NCBI RefSeq assembly: GCF_003573695.1
Contig: NC_039362.1
Location: 199,494,991-199,558,990, forward strand
Direction: 5' to 3'
From: Papaver somniferum
Taxonomy: Eukaryota > Streptophyta > Magnoliopsida > Ranunculales > Papaveraceae
Length of the DNA: 64,000 nucleotides
The notes under the pieces are model-generated. The model worked only from the letters and a program-made list of their open reading frames with translations, ran no database searches and was not told the origin of the DNA. A program made the translations under genes and the position numbers. This document shows, piece after piece, positions 44,450 to 57,228 of this stretch (positions are counted from its first letter, which is position 1; every line of letters begins with the position of its first letter).

Positions 44450-47400
44450 TTAATGTCCTATACGTATATAATTGAGTTTGCCCCACCCTCCTTTCGGCTC
44501 TGAGAACTCTCTCTCTTTCTTAGAAAGCTCCTTACATTCCCTCAGCCTCCTTCTACACTCTAGCATAAACTCTCTCTCTTTCTCAGAAAGCTCCTTACAT
44601 TCCTTCGGCCTCCTTTTACACTGTAGCATAAACACAATGTCTAACCAATCAGATTCGACTTCCTTGTATCGAAAAGTAGACCGGACAATGATCTCTGAAA
44701 CACATAAATAGACTACATTCTAAAATGAGCGAGAAGCTATACATGGGAACAGTATGTTTTATCCTAGAAGATTGAGATGAATTATGGAAAGCGTTGTATT
44801 AGCCCATGTCTTCTTACCTGGTACTCTTTACAGATCCGATTTCCAGTATTCTTCTTCTTCTCGGCAAACACCACACCACGTCGTTGTGTAATCGTCTGCT
44901 GCCTCCTAGCAGGATCAACCTTGGTTTTGGAACAAATACAAGTAAGTTGAGATGCGGACAAATGAAAAATTTCAACCTTGCAAGTCAAAAATTAAACCAT
45001 AAATTCAGGATTAGGAGATAACCTTGTTGAGAGAATCCTTCAGTTCACCTACTGATTCCATGCCTTGTCCAGTACAGTCGCCTGAATCCTTCAGTTCACT
45101 TACTTGTTTCCACACGCGCATGAAAACTTTATCGCAAAGAGAAATTTTATGCTGAAATGAGCAACTAGCAATCCCTTCTCTACGTTGATCTCCCTTCCTT
45201 ATAAGTTCACTAACGAGCTTCTTTTTAGCAGCCTGCCCAATCAAACACAATTGGTAAACCAAAGAAACAAGCTTCACAGAAATGCTATATCCCCTGACAC
45301 AACAAAAGATTTCAACACCAACGTGTGTGCAACTTGGTCATTCACTAGGAGAACAAATCTTGCCGACTTTATAGAAAACTAATGAAGGTCTGGAAACACA
45401 CGAGTTAGTTGTGGACCACATGGAAAGGATCCAACAATTTAACTTCCCATAAGAACGGTCACAGAAAATTTGTTCATCCATACACTACAGCATCACAAAA
45501 GCAAATGGATCACAAGCTGTTGTTGTAGAATCCAGAGTCCAGACACCCGATAAAGCACATAAATAAAAATACGAAAGAGCAAACACAGCCCGCCGAAATT
45601 AGTTTTGGCACAAGGCAACAATACCTTTTCAACGTTCCCCCGAACTCTTGCAGTCTGAATTGCTGCATCTTTAAACCAATCAATTTCAAGATCTGACGTA
45701 AACATGTCTTTGATGGGAGCAGTTTTCTTGAAGGTCTGGAGAGGAGTCCCAACTTGATTGCACTTCTTCAAAATCTTTGCAACTATCTCTGCAGCCTGGG
45801 TAAAGTCAAGTATGACACCCATTGCTGAAATCCGAAATGCAGCCTGGGGAATCAAATACAAGTCGATCAATAAACAAAATAGAACTCAAACATACAAGCA
45901 AATCAACAACAGTGGTGTAGCATCCCATTCTCACATCCTTACATTTAGAAAATTAAGGGATAGCCTCTTCTACAGAAGAAAGAAAAATGTATTACACTTG
46001 CTACATTAACCGAAAAACAGCAGATGACGGGCATAAAATGTGAGTATTAGGCGCAGTGATGTATTCATGAAATGTAAGATACCATCTGAACAAGACAAGT
46101 CTCAGGGAGTACAGTAATTAGTTTTTTTCTTAGTTTTCGCCAGGTACTCGCAGGAAATCAAGGATACACGGTACGAACTTACACGCACATTTATTTCATC
46201 TTATATAGACGAATACCCCTCTTTGTTGCAATTGCAATTAATCAAGTACTGAAATACCATAGTGATGATAAGTCAAAAGTTCAAGTAGAATACATCAGAC
46301 CTTATTGCCTGCCAGATTGTGTACAGCAACAAAACCAGTATCTAGAGGTGCAAGAGGACCCCAAAACATTGCAAGACAATCTGTGTGCTCGGGAGTGGAA
46401 TCTATTCGATGCAAACGATTGCCACCGTCTTCCTGGGCATAAATGGGTCTGGTCTGGTAACGTCTCCAACCAGCTGAAACAATGATTGGGTCTCTTGTCT
46501 TCAATAATTTCCTATGCCAGCTATGTCGCTTAAGCCTCGCCTAAAAGTACAAGAAAAACATATTCAAAAATCGAAGCATACACTTTCTTTGAGAGGTTTC
46601 GTATTAAAAATAAAATAAAATAAAATAAAATAAAGAGAGAACTAAAAATCTGGGTATCCCTCATTTTCATGATCCTTCACATAAGGGTTATTACTCAAGT
46701 TTTAGGTTCTAGTTTTTGGTTCACATACATTAATATATTAAATCGATTCAACCTCGGAATGAGACTAACTCCGCCTGTGTAGTTTTTTGGCACAGCCTGT
46801 CGTAAGCCAGGATAAAGGAGGAATGTCCATGTTGGGCGCGAGCCCACAGTAAAACCCCAGACATTCCCCTACGAGAATAGGGTCGTGGTCAGCTTGGCGA
46901 GCCAGCGATACACCAATAGAAGGCAAGAGCAGTACCAAGATGGGTGCTTGGGAACTCCTCGTGTATCTTTGTTTGGTTGAAAACAAGCCATTCCCTTAAG
47001 AAAGGGCGGGAGCAGTACCTATGGGTGACTGTTTCGGACGTCTCCCCTTTCTAGCCTACCCCAATTTGTTTGGGACTAAAGGCTTGGAAGAAGAAGAAAC
47101 CTCCAGAGGAGATTGAGTTGACATTTTCACAAGTCATGGACGTACTAGTTAAAAAATTCTGAATATGCATCCTAGCACACATCCTAGAAAGTGGAAGAGT
47201 GCTATGATGCGGACTGACAATTGCCTAACGACAATACATTCAAAAGTTAGTGTGATACCTGCATATATCCAACATTCTCATCTTCGAGACTGATACCTCC
47301 GACGAGAATAGGGCAATTGGGATCAATATTTTTAGTCATCTCAAAAGGGACATCATGAACCTCCAACTTTAAATAAGTTCCTGCTCTGAAACCCTCAATC

Positions 47401-50338
47401 TCCGATCGGGTTACCTCATCATTATCGTTGCGTTCATCTACATATTCTGCATCCTTGTCATAGAGAAGACCCCAAAGACCAGACATTGGTGCATAAAAGA
47501 GTCTTTCCTTGTCATTCACTCCCTTCATTTTGGCAGCAATTGGTAAAGAGCAGGGATCAGCTAAGCTTGTAATACCATATACAGGAAAATCACCAGCACC
47601 AGCAATATGCACCTGGTATTATACACCTTAAATCAGTACTTACAGTAGTGGAAGAAAAAGTGAAAACAATATGTTGGATATACAGAACAATGGGCCGGAA
47701 ACTAATAAAGCATAATTTACTGTGTTTACTGCTCATAAAAGCAAGCATATGTTTGCAACAACGAATAACGCAAAAATTCCTTTTTTCATATAGTATAAGA
47801 CTCCTAAAAGGCCTTCGGGATATGAAAATTATTCAATTAACATCTACGGGGCATGACTCCAAGTGGGCTCAACATCGAATTTTCTTTAAGCTACATTTAT
47901 GAAGGGTAATAGTACAACATTGCTTAGATCCCCAAAATAAACAACAGCTACAATATGGAAGGGCCATTCCACTCATTGCCTATAGGATTTGAGTTGGATG
48001 CCCACAGACTTTTAACAACATTATTGTAAGTCTAGATCTTTTATATGGGGCTCATAACACAACAATTCTCGTTCTTTGATATGCTCTTATTAAGAAAATC
48101 GACAACCAAATCAAACATAATACAGTATGATATTTCACAAGGTGGCCAAACAAGAATATGTTCCTAGAAGTCTAGAGTTCTGAAACTAATAGAATCAAAG
48201 CACGTTTGACGTGCACCAATAAAAGATACCAAGTATTCAGAGAGAGTGAGAGAGAGAGAGAGAGAGAGTCAAAACAACCTAGCTAGAGAAAGTACCTTAG
48301 TTCCTCTCTTAAAATTACTGCCTCGGAGATAACCGTACATAACTATGTTTCTATCACATTTATTGTCAATCTGCACTCTTTCCGGAGAAGTAACATCTTC
48401 AAAATGATCGACTAGCACATAAGGATGTGCAGTTTGCCAGGACAAAGGATTGAATTTCATAACTGATATGAACATTGCTAGATTGTGAATTTCATCGTCC
48501 ATGTACCTGTTAATTATAAACGAATAAGAAACAACAATGGATAAGCGGCAATCCTTAATTGAGACTTGCAGATTTTTTTCTACTAATAAGTCCATTAAAT
48601 TAAAAATTAGCAACAAATATACATTAAATGCATGAATCATATGACCCTAGTAATCTAAACAAAAACTTACATTCCATTGTCAAGACGTGATAAGTAGAAT
48701 AGTTCTGCTCCGCCGTATATTTCGTTCCGGAACTGACGACTGAGGCGCTGCTTGGTTACCTTTAGTTGTCCATCACATTTGATCTTATCAAGATGTGAGA
48801 GGACACCAATAACATTTGGAAAGCCGTGAACTTGTAGAAGGTTAAAGAACTCAAATGTTTCCTGAAATCAATAAAGGCATTTTGCAAGAAGAAAGAAAGG
48901 CCTCAAAACCACCATATTTTCAAAATGAACATCTTTGAAGACATAATAACTAAAATATTTTATCTGCATTCTTTTGAAAATGAACAGAGACTGAGAGTCT
49001 GTGACTTGTTCTTAGGCATCACACAGCAGGCATACAAATACAATCACAAATTCCAATTCGCCTTGTTTCCTGTATCGGTGAATAATTGTCGACGCAGTGC
49101 AGTTGTATCATGCCGCTATACATTAAAAGAAGAGGAAAATTATGGGTGAACATCATATATCATAATAGATATGTGAGAAGCTGTGTAACGACGAGTGGAC
49201 TACATTTTGCTGTTAAAAGAATTACCCCGTAGGGACACGTATGAACTCTACTCTGGTACTCGTTCCCAACACAGCAGCATAAAATTTTAACATTTCTGCA
49301 ACTTTTTCTATAAAGCATCAAATGATAAAAGAAGCGGGAATGAACGAGAAGAAGAAGACACATGATTGTTTATTTTTTCAAAGTATAGTGTGTCATGCTT
49401 ATTTGATCAAAATGTAACTCATGTGTAGTGGTTATGTATGTCTAACTTAGTGGATGATGTATGCACACTTGGCCTCTGATATCGTCGAAGAACCAGTACT
49501 AATACTCATACCCATATCGTTGTTATACATGTGAGGAATAGAGACACTCTAAACTTGGTAATGATTTTCCCCTAGTCAAAGAAAAGCCCAGGGCAGTGTC
49601 ATTGGAATAAATTCAAAAGGTTGTACAAGAAAGTTCATGATGGCACATTAGAAAGCTTTTTCACAATTAATCATGTGCATGAAACATGTTTCTGGTATAA
49701 ACTGTAAATCCAGTAAGGCAGGAATCAGAACAGTCATTCTTGTACTAATTAAAACAAAATCAACACAAACTTTCTATTGTCACTTACCATTTCAAACCCA
49801 TAACTTGCATCAATACAAAATAACACCAAATCAGCGTATTTTGCAGCATCTATCATGCCATTAACATCATTTGGGCACTCCACAAACTGCAGCCGCCTAT
49901 GCTTACCTATCAAAAATACAACAAAACAAGATTATCACATGGGCATGAAGGGTTTAGAACAACTAAGACCACATAATGCAAACAACAAGTACCTGATACC
50001 ACAGTAATAGGGCCTCGAACGTTATCTAGATGGTGCATAGTGAAAAACTTCACTAGAGATTTAATCAGCATGGATTTCCCAACCTACAATCGTGTATTAA
50101 AAAGGGTCATAATCTCCTAATTGATTAGAAATAAGATAATCGACAAAATTATAAACAAAACATAAACCTCAATTTAGATTAAAAGCAAAGAAAATAATAA
50201 TACCTTGGGAGGTCCTTGAACTAGAACAACGTATGGAACTGGTTCTTCTTCTTCGAGATCATGTTGCAATTGTACCTCTTTTTGATCAGTGGTTGCTGCT
50301 TGTGACTGCGTTTCGACTGTCATCACTCTTTTTGTCAT
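44450..50338 (-). CDS. Short BMS1-like ribosome biogenesis GTPase, 11 exons
   Basis: Exons: 50204-50338, 49993-50083, 49788-49906, 48671-48861, 48296-48506, 47259-47612, 46301-46540, 45625-45843, 45023-45232, 44818-44976, 44450-44692. All junctions are GT-AG, and the 2172 bases join in frame into 723 codons plus stop. BMS1 is a nucleolar GTPase that acts with RCL1 in early 40S assembly. Visible here are the P-loop GPPKVGKS (42-49), GPITVVSGKHRRLQFVECPND (69-89), SHLD at the guanine-specificity position (137-140), an AARP2CN-like part (about 183-275) and the C-terminal part with GTYLKLEV (327-334), GWRRYQT and MFTSDLE (494-500). Canonical BMS1 has about 1100-1200 residues; the basic N-terminus and the acidic centre are missing, with the join near residues 305-320. 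The start ATG gives an acidic, not basic, N-terminus. The last exon encodes two 21-residue repeats. It is probably a diverged paralogue; exon 11's acceptor is the least certain. Confidence 0.85.
44504..44629 (-). repeat. 63 bp tandem repeat in the last exon
   Basis: Two 63 bp copies (44504-44566, 44567-44629) keep the frame and encode 21-residue charged units, each with KECKELSEKEREF or a close variant. They lie where BMS1 has a basic helical tail. Confidence 0.85.
46746..47096 (+). mobile_element. Intronic SINE-like element, second copy
   Basis: The same insertion as at 39790-40140, in the corresponding intron 6. It therefore predates any duplication, or reflects the same locus assembled twice. 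Confidence 0.4.
48237..48268 (+). repeat. AG microsatellite in intron 5
   Basis: An (AG)n run 28 bases before the end of exon 5 on the plus map. In the duplicate the assembly breaks exactly after this run (41312). Confidence 0.9.
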
Positions 50339-51195
50339 AAATTATCAAACTGTTATTATAATCCCAATGACGAACAAATCTACCCTCGTACCGATTACTA
50401 ATTGAACTAAAAGAAGAAGAATCGATCCCCATCTCAACCCTAGATTACACCAGCAGAACTAATTTGCCCAGAGGTTTTTCTATTTTAACTCGGTGGAATC
50501 TGTGCCCCCGTGGTTGAGACTGAAGGAAGTGAGAACTGATAATGCGGTGCCCTACTTTAATAACCTAGTATAATTGGGGCCCCCAAAAAACAATTAGGGG
50601 CCTCCCACTAGAGGACAAAAAAAGGTCATTAAAACTCAAATTGAGTCACCCCTTAACCAAAATATTTTTAAATGGCTAAACTGTCCCTGAATGATTAGTA
50701 TTAAAATTTAATTAAGTTAAGTTAAGTTAATTAGTGTGGTTAGATTATGTTAGATTAAACTCAGATTTTAGAATCAATTTTTTTTTATTTGTTGTTGTTC
50801 GAGTTGAGAAGAAGAAGAGGAGGTTTTAGAGGAAATTTAGGATTTTTAGAAGTGATGTTGGGGAAAGTTCAAGCAACAAAGATGATTGTGTTGATGGTAA
50901 GATTATCTTAAATTCTCACATGAATTGGATGTATGTCACAACATAGAGAAAGAGTCGTCCATGTCGAGGGATGTATACCCAACGACTCTAGAAAGTCGTC
51001 AATGTAAATTTGATGTGTCCCATTTTTTGTTCACATGTGATGGCACTGTTACGGGGAGACCAATCCACTTGCGAATTAGTTCGAAAATGTCCAAAGAAGC
51101 CTTAAAGAAGCCAACACTAGAAGAACTTGGGAAACCATAAGGTATTTGGATACACCTCTTATTGTTTTTGTCTTAGGGATGTCTAACTGACTTAA
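50339..51195. other. Upstream region of the BMS1-like gene
   Basis: Presumed promoter and 5' UTR on the minus strand. No convincing TATA box can be assigned. A ttaagttaagttaag run lies near 50715. A 71-codon plus-strand frame at 50925 is not supported. Confidence 0.4.
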
Positions 51196-51197
51196 TA

Positions 51198-51511
51198 TTC
51201 CCTCCGTTATTTTTTAATAGGCCAGTTTTTATAAATAAATATTTCAAAAAAATATGCCAATTTTCTAATTGGGAAACTCAAATTTTACTTTAATTTTTTG
51301 GGACCACTTTTCTTTTAACTTCTTTTGATGACAAGTGTTATGTGGACCATTTCATTTATTTCTTTGTCTGACAAGTGTCATGGAGACCATTTCACTTTAC
51401 TTCTTTTATTGACAAGTGTCTAGAGGACCACTTTCAATAATTAGTTCTCTTAATTTCCTTAATTTTCTCAAAAAAAAAAGAAACTGGCCTATTAAAAAGT
51501 AACGGAGGAAA
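51198..51511. mobile_element. Stowaway-like MITE
   Basis: Terminal inverted repeats of about 30 bp begin TTCCCTCCGTTA and carry aataggccagttt. The flanking dinucleotide TA is present on both sides (51196-51197, 51512-51513). The CTCCGT end and TA target are characteristic of Tc1/mariner-related Stowaway MITEs. Inside are three loose copies of a unit with gacaagtgt and ggaccatttca. Confidence 0.8.
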
Positions 51512-51513
51512 TA

Positions 51514-52494
51514 GTTGATATCTATAGTGTGGTTTTCAAATATTTTTTGGGTCTATCACGCACTTTATGTGATTGGGGGTTATGTGGTGTCAATGCAATT
51601 TTAGATTTTGATGTTTTAGGTTTCTTGGGAATTGGGATTAATTTTTGATAGCAGCATAGGAGCGTATTGGTGATGCTTTGGAAATGGGGGTTTCTTATGG
51701 TTTACAGTACATGTTTTGGGATAATTCTTAAAGGCTTTTGTTAAACATGCGCTAAGAGTTAAATCTCATGGATTTGTATAACAGTGTAGATTGGACACGA
51801 GGAAAGTGGCCTAAATTATTTAAATAATACTAAATAATTCATAATTTCTGTTAAATCAACATTTTTGTCTAGAAAATCAAAGATTGGATAAATGGTGTTC
51901 AATAGGAAGCAAGCAATTGCAAATGGAAAGACCAAATTGAATGTTTTACTCCCCTGCTTGCAAAAAGTGATACTTTCATCTTTTCAATTTGATCTTTGCT
52001 TCTATTTGCAATTGTTTAAGTGATTTTGTTTGAAAGTAACAACACATTGACAACGAAGAGAAGACGTGGTGTACCATATATGATCAACATCATCAAAGAA
52101 GTTAAAAAACTCATCTTCAAATGAGACTCTCATCTAAATTGGTTTCAATAAGTTACTTTTAAAGAGTTAGTTAATTATGAATGGGGCGCGTTCGGGTGAC
52201 AGGGCTTTATCTCACAGAGTCTCACGGGGTGACGGTGGTCGTTGGATCCTGATGTCTAAACGGACGAGATTATTTTGTAATTATCTGGGTAATCCGGGTT
52301 GCCCATGACCCACGTGAAAAAAATTGTACGATTTCTTTCTTTGTCATCGCTTTTCTAATCATTTGCTAGAGAAGTCTCAATTCAGAAGAAATTGATATTG
52401 GTGTTTCCGATTAAATGACTGAAAAATTGAATCAAGATTAATTCCAGAAGCATGAATCCTGTAAACATAATACTCGATCAAATCACTCATACAC
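51514..52494. other. Intergenic, nothing recognised
   Basis: About 1 kb without a supported gene. A more GC-rich block at 52180-52320 is unassigned. Confidence 0.4.
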
Positions 52495-55463
52495 TCATTG
52501 GAATGAATGAGTGGTTGAAAGTGGACACTCCTCTGCCAGAGCATTATGTTCATCGGCACGAGCATTCCACTTATCAGCCTCGCTCTTTATCTTCTCTACC
52601 AATTCTGAGATGCGAGATTTTTGACGTTGCCGCTCATTCCGAAGCCATACTAACTCGGGAACTCCACCCACTGAAGATAGGGTGGGGGGGGACTCAGACA
52701 GAACACTAATTACAGTAAAGGACAACAGCAAGGAAGAGAAAACAGATAATCGAACCTGTAACATCCGAAGAATTCTTCTTAGCCTCTTCCAACTCACTAC
52801 GAGCCATAGCAAGTTCCAAGCGAATCTTCTCCTCCTCCTTGCCTTGTTTCTCCTTAGCCTTGAGGAGACTCTTCAACTCACCTATCTCCCTATCCTTAAC
52901 AGAGATAACAGCCTCAGCCGCGGTAAACTCCTCTTCCCGAAGACGAAGCTTAGCTTCCAACTTGAGGGATTTGGCCTTAAAAAACTGGTATAACATGTGG
53001 TTGCAATTCTCACTCCTCATCATCTGCGAATCAGAAATTAGAACACCCAGACTCTAAAATTGCTAAATATCGATACAAGGCAAAATGATAAGAAAACTCA
53101 CTTCTAACATCCGCTGCTGGGATATCCATACTGATACCCATCAGCCAAGGCCATCATGTCAGCAACAGTCGAGGGAGCGTCGATCACTAGAGCAGCCTCC
53201 AAGGCCCGAAGATTCTTATCCCACGCTTCGGCGACTTGGTCCTCGGGAGACAATTGCATCATCTTACGGGTATAGGCATCAGATTTCTTCTCACCCTCTA
53301 CCACAGGAGCTGGATTGGGTACGAACATCAAATTCTTCTTTTTGAACCAAGCTAAGATGGCTTCATCACCCTCAAGGATCAATGAATGAGGAAAATCATC
53401 TCCAGAAGACCCAACCGAGGCCCCACCCATGTCTGTGAACTTAGCGCCCGAAGAGTTCGAGGCTACTCCCGCATCCAAATCTGGAAGATATCTAGCACCA
53501 CACCCCTCTGGAATATCACTAGCATTCACGACTCCCTTTCCCTTTCCATCCGACTTGCTAGAGTTACCAAGCACATCCCAATCATCGTTTGGGGAAAGTA
53601 GGTTGAACTCAGAAGCCAGTCCCAGGGCAGCGTTTATATCAAAACCATCCCCCGCAGAGTAAATCCGGCCAAAGGAAAACTCCTGGGACGCAGCGGGAAT
53701 TTCACCACCAACACCCTTATCACCAAGAGCAATGTTATCATCACCAGCATCGCTGTAACCCGTGGGATTATCTTCGGCACCAGCACATGGCTACCTGCGG
53801 GATTAATTTCACCACCAATACCGCTGCCACCAGCGGTAGTATTCCCTTCAACAAATTCTTCATCATCATGACCTGGAGGGGATGTATTAGTACGCTCCTC
53901 CCTATCAGACATATCTTCATCCCCTCCAAGCTCAGTCACAGGACTGTTAACTTCTTCACGAACCTCCGCCTCCTCGATTGTTGCGGTGGTGGACTGCTTG
54001 GGATTTATCCTCCTCTTCTTCGTCGCCTAAAAAGACAAGGCATATAAGAATAAAAATCCCTGGCTTTGAAAAGAATTAAAATTTCCTCAACTAAAGAAGG
54101 ACAAGGCATATGGAAATCTTACCTTGACAACCGCAGTATTTTTCGTCTGAAGATCAGTATCGGAACTCTCTTCGTCACCTCCGTCAACAACATCGAGGGC
54201 ATATTGGAAATTCATGCCCTCAAAATTCAAATGCCAAGGACGGAAATTCCCATAACGAGCAGGAGGAGCCTCACGTATCTGGCTATCTGCGGTAGGATGC
54301 CATCCTTGCGGACCTGGAACCCACCCCCAAGCCCAGGGACCAACAACCTCAATAACAGTCGCGTGCCACTCATAGTCATGATCACGCTTGATCCGCTCAC
54401 GAGTAGGAAACATCAATTTGTTAGTATAATTCTCTGTACCCGGGACGTACTTCACCTTAGCACCACTTACATCACTTAGAAGACGGATCTCACCAAGCGG
54501 AGCGGAAATATTACGAAGACTCACACTCCACGGTTTACGATTCCTACTGTTAACATAGTCACCAAAAGACTTGTTAAAATTCTCAAGTGTATACCACTCC
54601 CTTTCTTCAGGTTTGGGAACATAAAGGGTCATCATTGTCTCTCCTTTGCTCCGAATATAACACTCCCTCAGTGCACGAAGATAATTCCCATGAAGTTGGG
54701 AAATAGAGCGACAGTGAGTGTTCTTCGAAGAGCCCTCTCGACCAGCCAGCACATCATAATAAAAGGAATCCCCAGACTTGTACAAAGGCAACATAAGACC
54801 CGCTTCAAAGGCCCCCACCGTGGTCAGCAGATGAAATTCATCAAACTTATACGTCGATATCATCGAATAGCTGAAGACCATGCTTTTCCTTAAAAACCTC
54901 CAGATCAATATGTTTGAAGGTCACTTTCTTCTCCCCAACAACGACGCTGCGTATTTCCTGAGAAATATCTTCCTCCTCCGCGGGATCAGGCGCATAACCC
55001 TTCGAAGGATTTCTATCGAAAGCTTTTCTCTAGGAGGAACCTTAGATGCATCAGTCTTCGAAACCACTTCTTTCGAAGACCTCCCCTTGGGTTGAGACAC
55101 TGGAGGGGGAGGTAGAGGATGTTGCTGAGACGCGGAAGGAGGCGCCACTAACCGAAGAGGCGGTACATCCCGCGTTTTCTTGGGATCATCACGCGTATTA
55201 ACAAAGGGACGAGAAATAGCATACCGGGAACCAGGAGCTTCTTTTGGCCGGTCCCCTTTCTGTGTATTCCCTCTCTGCGACTCACCCTTCTTAGAAGATG
55301 AGTACCTCTGACCAGAAGAAGACGAAACCCTATGAACCCGTGCATCACCTTGGGAAGACTTAGACGAACCTCCACCAGGCGGAGAAACATCAGGATCTCT
55401 ACGCGGAGGAGATCTACGCGGACTCGGTGGTGGAGTTTGATAAGAAACCCGCGGACTGTCAAC
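52495..55463 (-). pseudogene. Decayed antisense ORF of a Tat-like Ty3/gypsy element
   Basis: Minus-strand coding sequence in at least four pieces. It opens with a proline/serine/arginine-rich N-terminus from the ATG at 55463 to about 55025. A globular segment follows (about 55020-54125) with phrases such as FHLLTTVGAFEAGLMLPLY and WEWHATVIEVVGP-like tryptophan-rich text. Next is an acidic, glycine-rich segment (54030-53106), then a coiled-coil C-terminus (53023-52750 and 52661-52495). Frameshifts near 55025, 54855 and 53790 break it. An intron with GT-AG ends (about 54124-54030) and a second (about 52750-52662) are plausible. Proteins of this plan occur as antisense ORFs between pol and the 3' LTR in Tat-lineage elements such as Retand and Grande (established knowledge). 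The assignment here is inferred from layout, not from a domain match. A decayed host gene is the alternative. Confidence 0.45.
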
Positions 55464-55798
55464 CATGTCTGCGTAGTACACAAACAAGTTTCAGATTTCC
55501 GCGAAGACAAAACGAAAATCAAAAAACTCAATTTCATCCAGTTCTTCATAATCATGAACCAGATGGAAAATAAGAACAAACCCTAAATGAAAAGGGGAAA
55601 TAACAAATAGGGGCAAGCATACACGAAGGAAGAAATCATTACTGTTTGTAATAACAAATAGGGGCAATCATACACACATATATATATATATTCTTCATCA
55701 CAAACACATATAAGCAACAACAGAAAACGAATATATTTTTCATCAAAAGATAATCAAACACAGTAAAACCACTTACCTATAAACGAAAAATCAGGAAG

Positions 55799-55950
55799 AA
55801 AGCCTCGACGAACAACAGCAGCAGCAGAAAGCCTCGACGAACAAGAGCAGCAGTAGAAAGCTTCGAGGAACAATAACAACAGCAGCAGAAAGCTTCGAGG
55901 AACAACAACAGCAGCAGCAGAAAGCTTTGAGGAACAACAGTAGCAGCATC
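55799..55950 (-). repeat. 29-32 bp tandem repeat in the leader of the antisense ORF
   Basis: Five units with the core aaagcttcgaggaacaacag start near 55799, 55828, 55857, 55889 and 55920. They are rich in cag triplets. Confidence 0.8.
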
Positions 55951-56083
55951 AGCAATTAATAACAAGGATACAAAAGCAGAGAAAAAAAAAATAAAAGCTC
56001 TGAGGAAAGAGAAGGAATGAAATTTATGACTAGAGAATTTTCACATTCCTTCTCATATATATATGCAAAGAGAAATAAAACCT

Positions 56084-56277
56084 CCCCACTACCCAAGAAG
56101 AAGTTATTGCAAATAGTGGGGAACGTGCCCTAAAATCTAGGAAAATAATAAAGAGAAGATGAAGAGAGTAACATGTTTTTCCCCACTACCCAAGAAGAAG
56201 TTATTGCAAATAGTGGGGAATGTGCCCTAAAATCTAAGAAAATAATAAAGAGAAGATGAAGAGAGTAACACGTTTTT
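56084..56277 (+). repeat. 97 bp tandem duplication carrying a polypurine-like tract
   Basis: Two copies (56084-56180, 56181-56277) differ at a few bases. Each starts ccccactaccc and contains aaatagtggggaa, so the ends of that part can pair (CCCCACTA with TAGTGGGG). Confidence 0.85.
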
Positions 56278-57228
56278 TCTTCCCACTTCGACTAACCTCC
56301 CAGTAGGAGGAAAAGGGGAAAATTGTAGGTCCACATTTCATCTTCTGCCACGTGTCCACAAAGACACGCGTGGAGGACATGCGGCTGAGACCATCAAGAT
56401 ATGATATCACACGTGGACAGCCAAGAGTCACTTTATCCTATCCCCAGAAAGATCTAAGATCTACGGATGGGGATAGTCCGATTGACGCAGACAAGACAGG
56501 GGCAGAGGACAGTTGTCTACCGCGGACAGACATCTCAACTACCCGCATTAAATACCCTCAAACAGCATACGTGTCAGTCATCCTGTGGAGGAAGCGCAGA
56601 TAGCACTGCATATTCAAACAGAACACGCAGAGAGAGCCGAGAACACGAAGACTTCTACGTAAGCGGCACAAGACACAAGAGGATAAGGTTATAACGGGCT
56701 TCAGAAGTGGACCCCACTTAACCACCCTATAAATACCCCTCCCTCCCAAGTGAAGAGGGGGATCCGAGAATATTGAGAGGAGAATATGAGAGAGACAGAG
56801 AGAGAGAGAGAGAGAGTAAGTGAAATTCCTCATGTTACGCAGGCTTATGTTGATCTCAAAGTCATTCGACTATTTCTGTAACCATCGTACATATAATGAA
56901 AAACCCAAACCCGCAGACAGAGATCTGAGTGCTGAATCATATAAGTTAATCGTTTCATCTATATTCATGCATTTATACTTTACATATTCGATTCGATATT
57001 TATGGTACATCATGTTCGTACGTTTTATACTTCATCCATTATTCATCTTATTATGCGAGCTAAGAACAATGATTGTAGTTGATGAGACGAGGAAGAGTTT
57101 TAGGACTCTGAGTCAAGGATTCAACATAACCGACTCATCCCCCTCAGGCGCAGCCTATTTACTATATTGTCATGGGTCTGCGCGCATTATTTGTGAACAC
57201 TCAAATGACAATGATCTTTGTGTTCACA
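56220..57228 (+). repeat. Candidate 3' LTR of the Tat-like element
   Basis: Starts after the purine tract aaatagtggggaa with TGTGCCC and may end at gtgttcaca near 57228. Inside are two CACGTG cores (in gccacgtgtcc and acacgtggac, about 56350 and 56409), a TATA box tataaata (56728-56735) and a GA repeat (56787-56817) where an LTR transcript would start. No second LTR is in the window, so the limits are approximate. Confidence 0.45.
56728..56735 (+). promoter_or_regulatory. TATA box in candidate LTR
   Basis: tataaata in a CT-rich context, followed about 60 bases later by the GA repeat. Confidence 0.5.

Noticed and set aside
56467..56833. Short frames in the candidate LTR
   Set aside because: They overlap the promoter, TATA box and GA repeat and look like chance frames.
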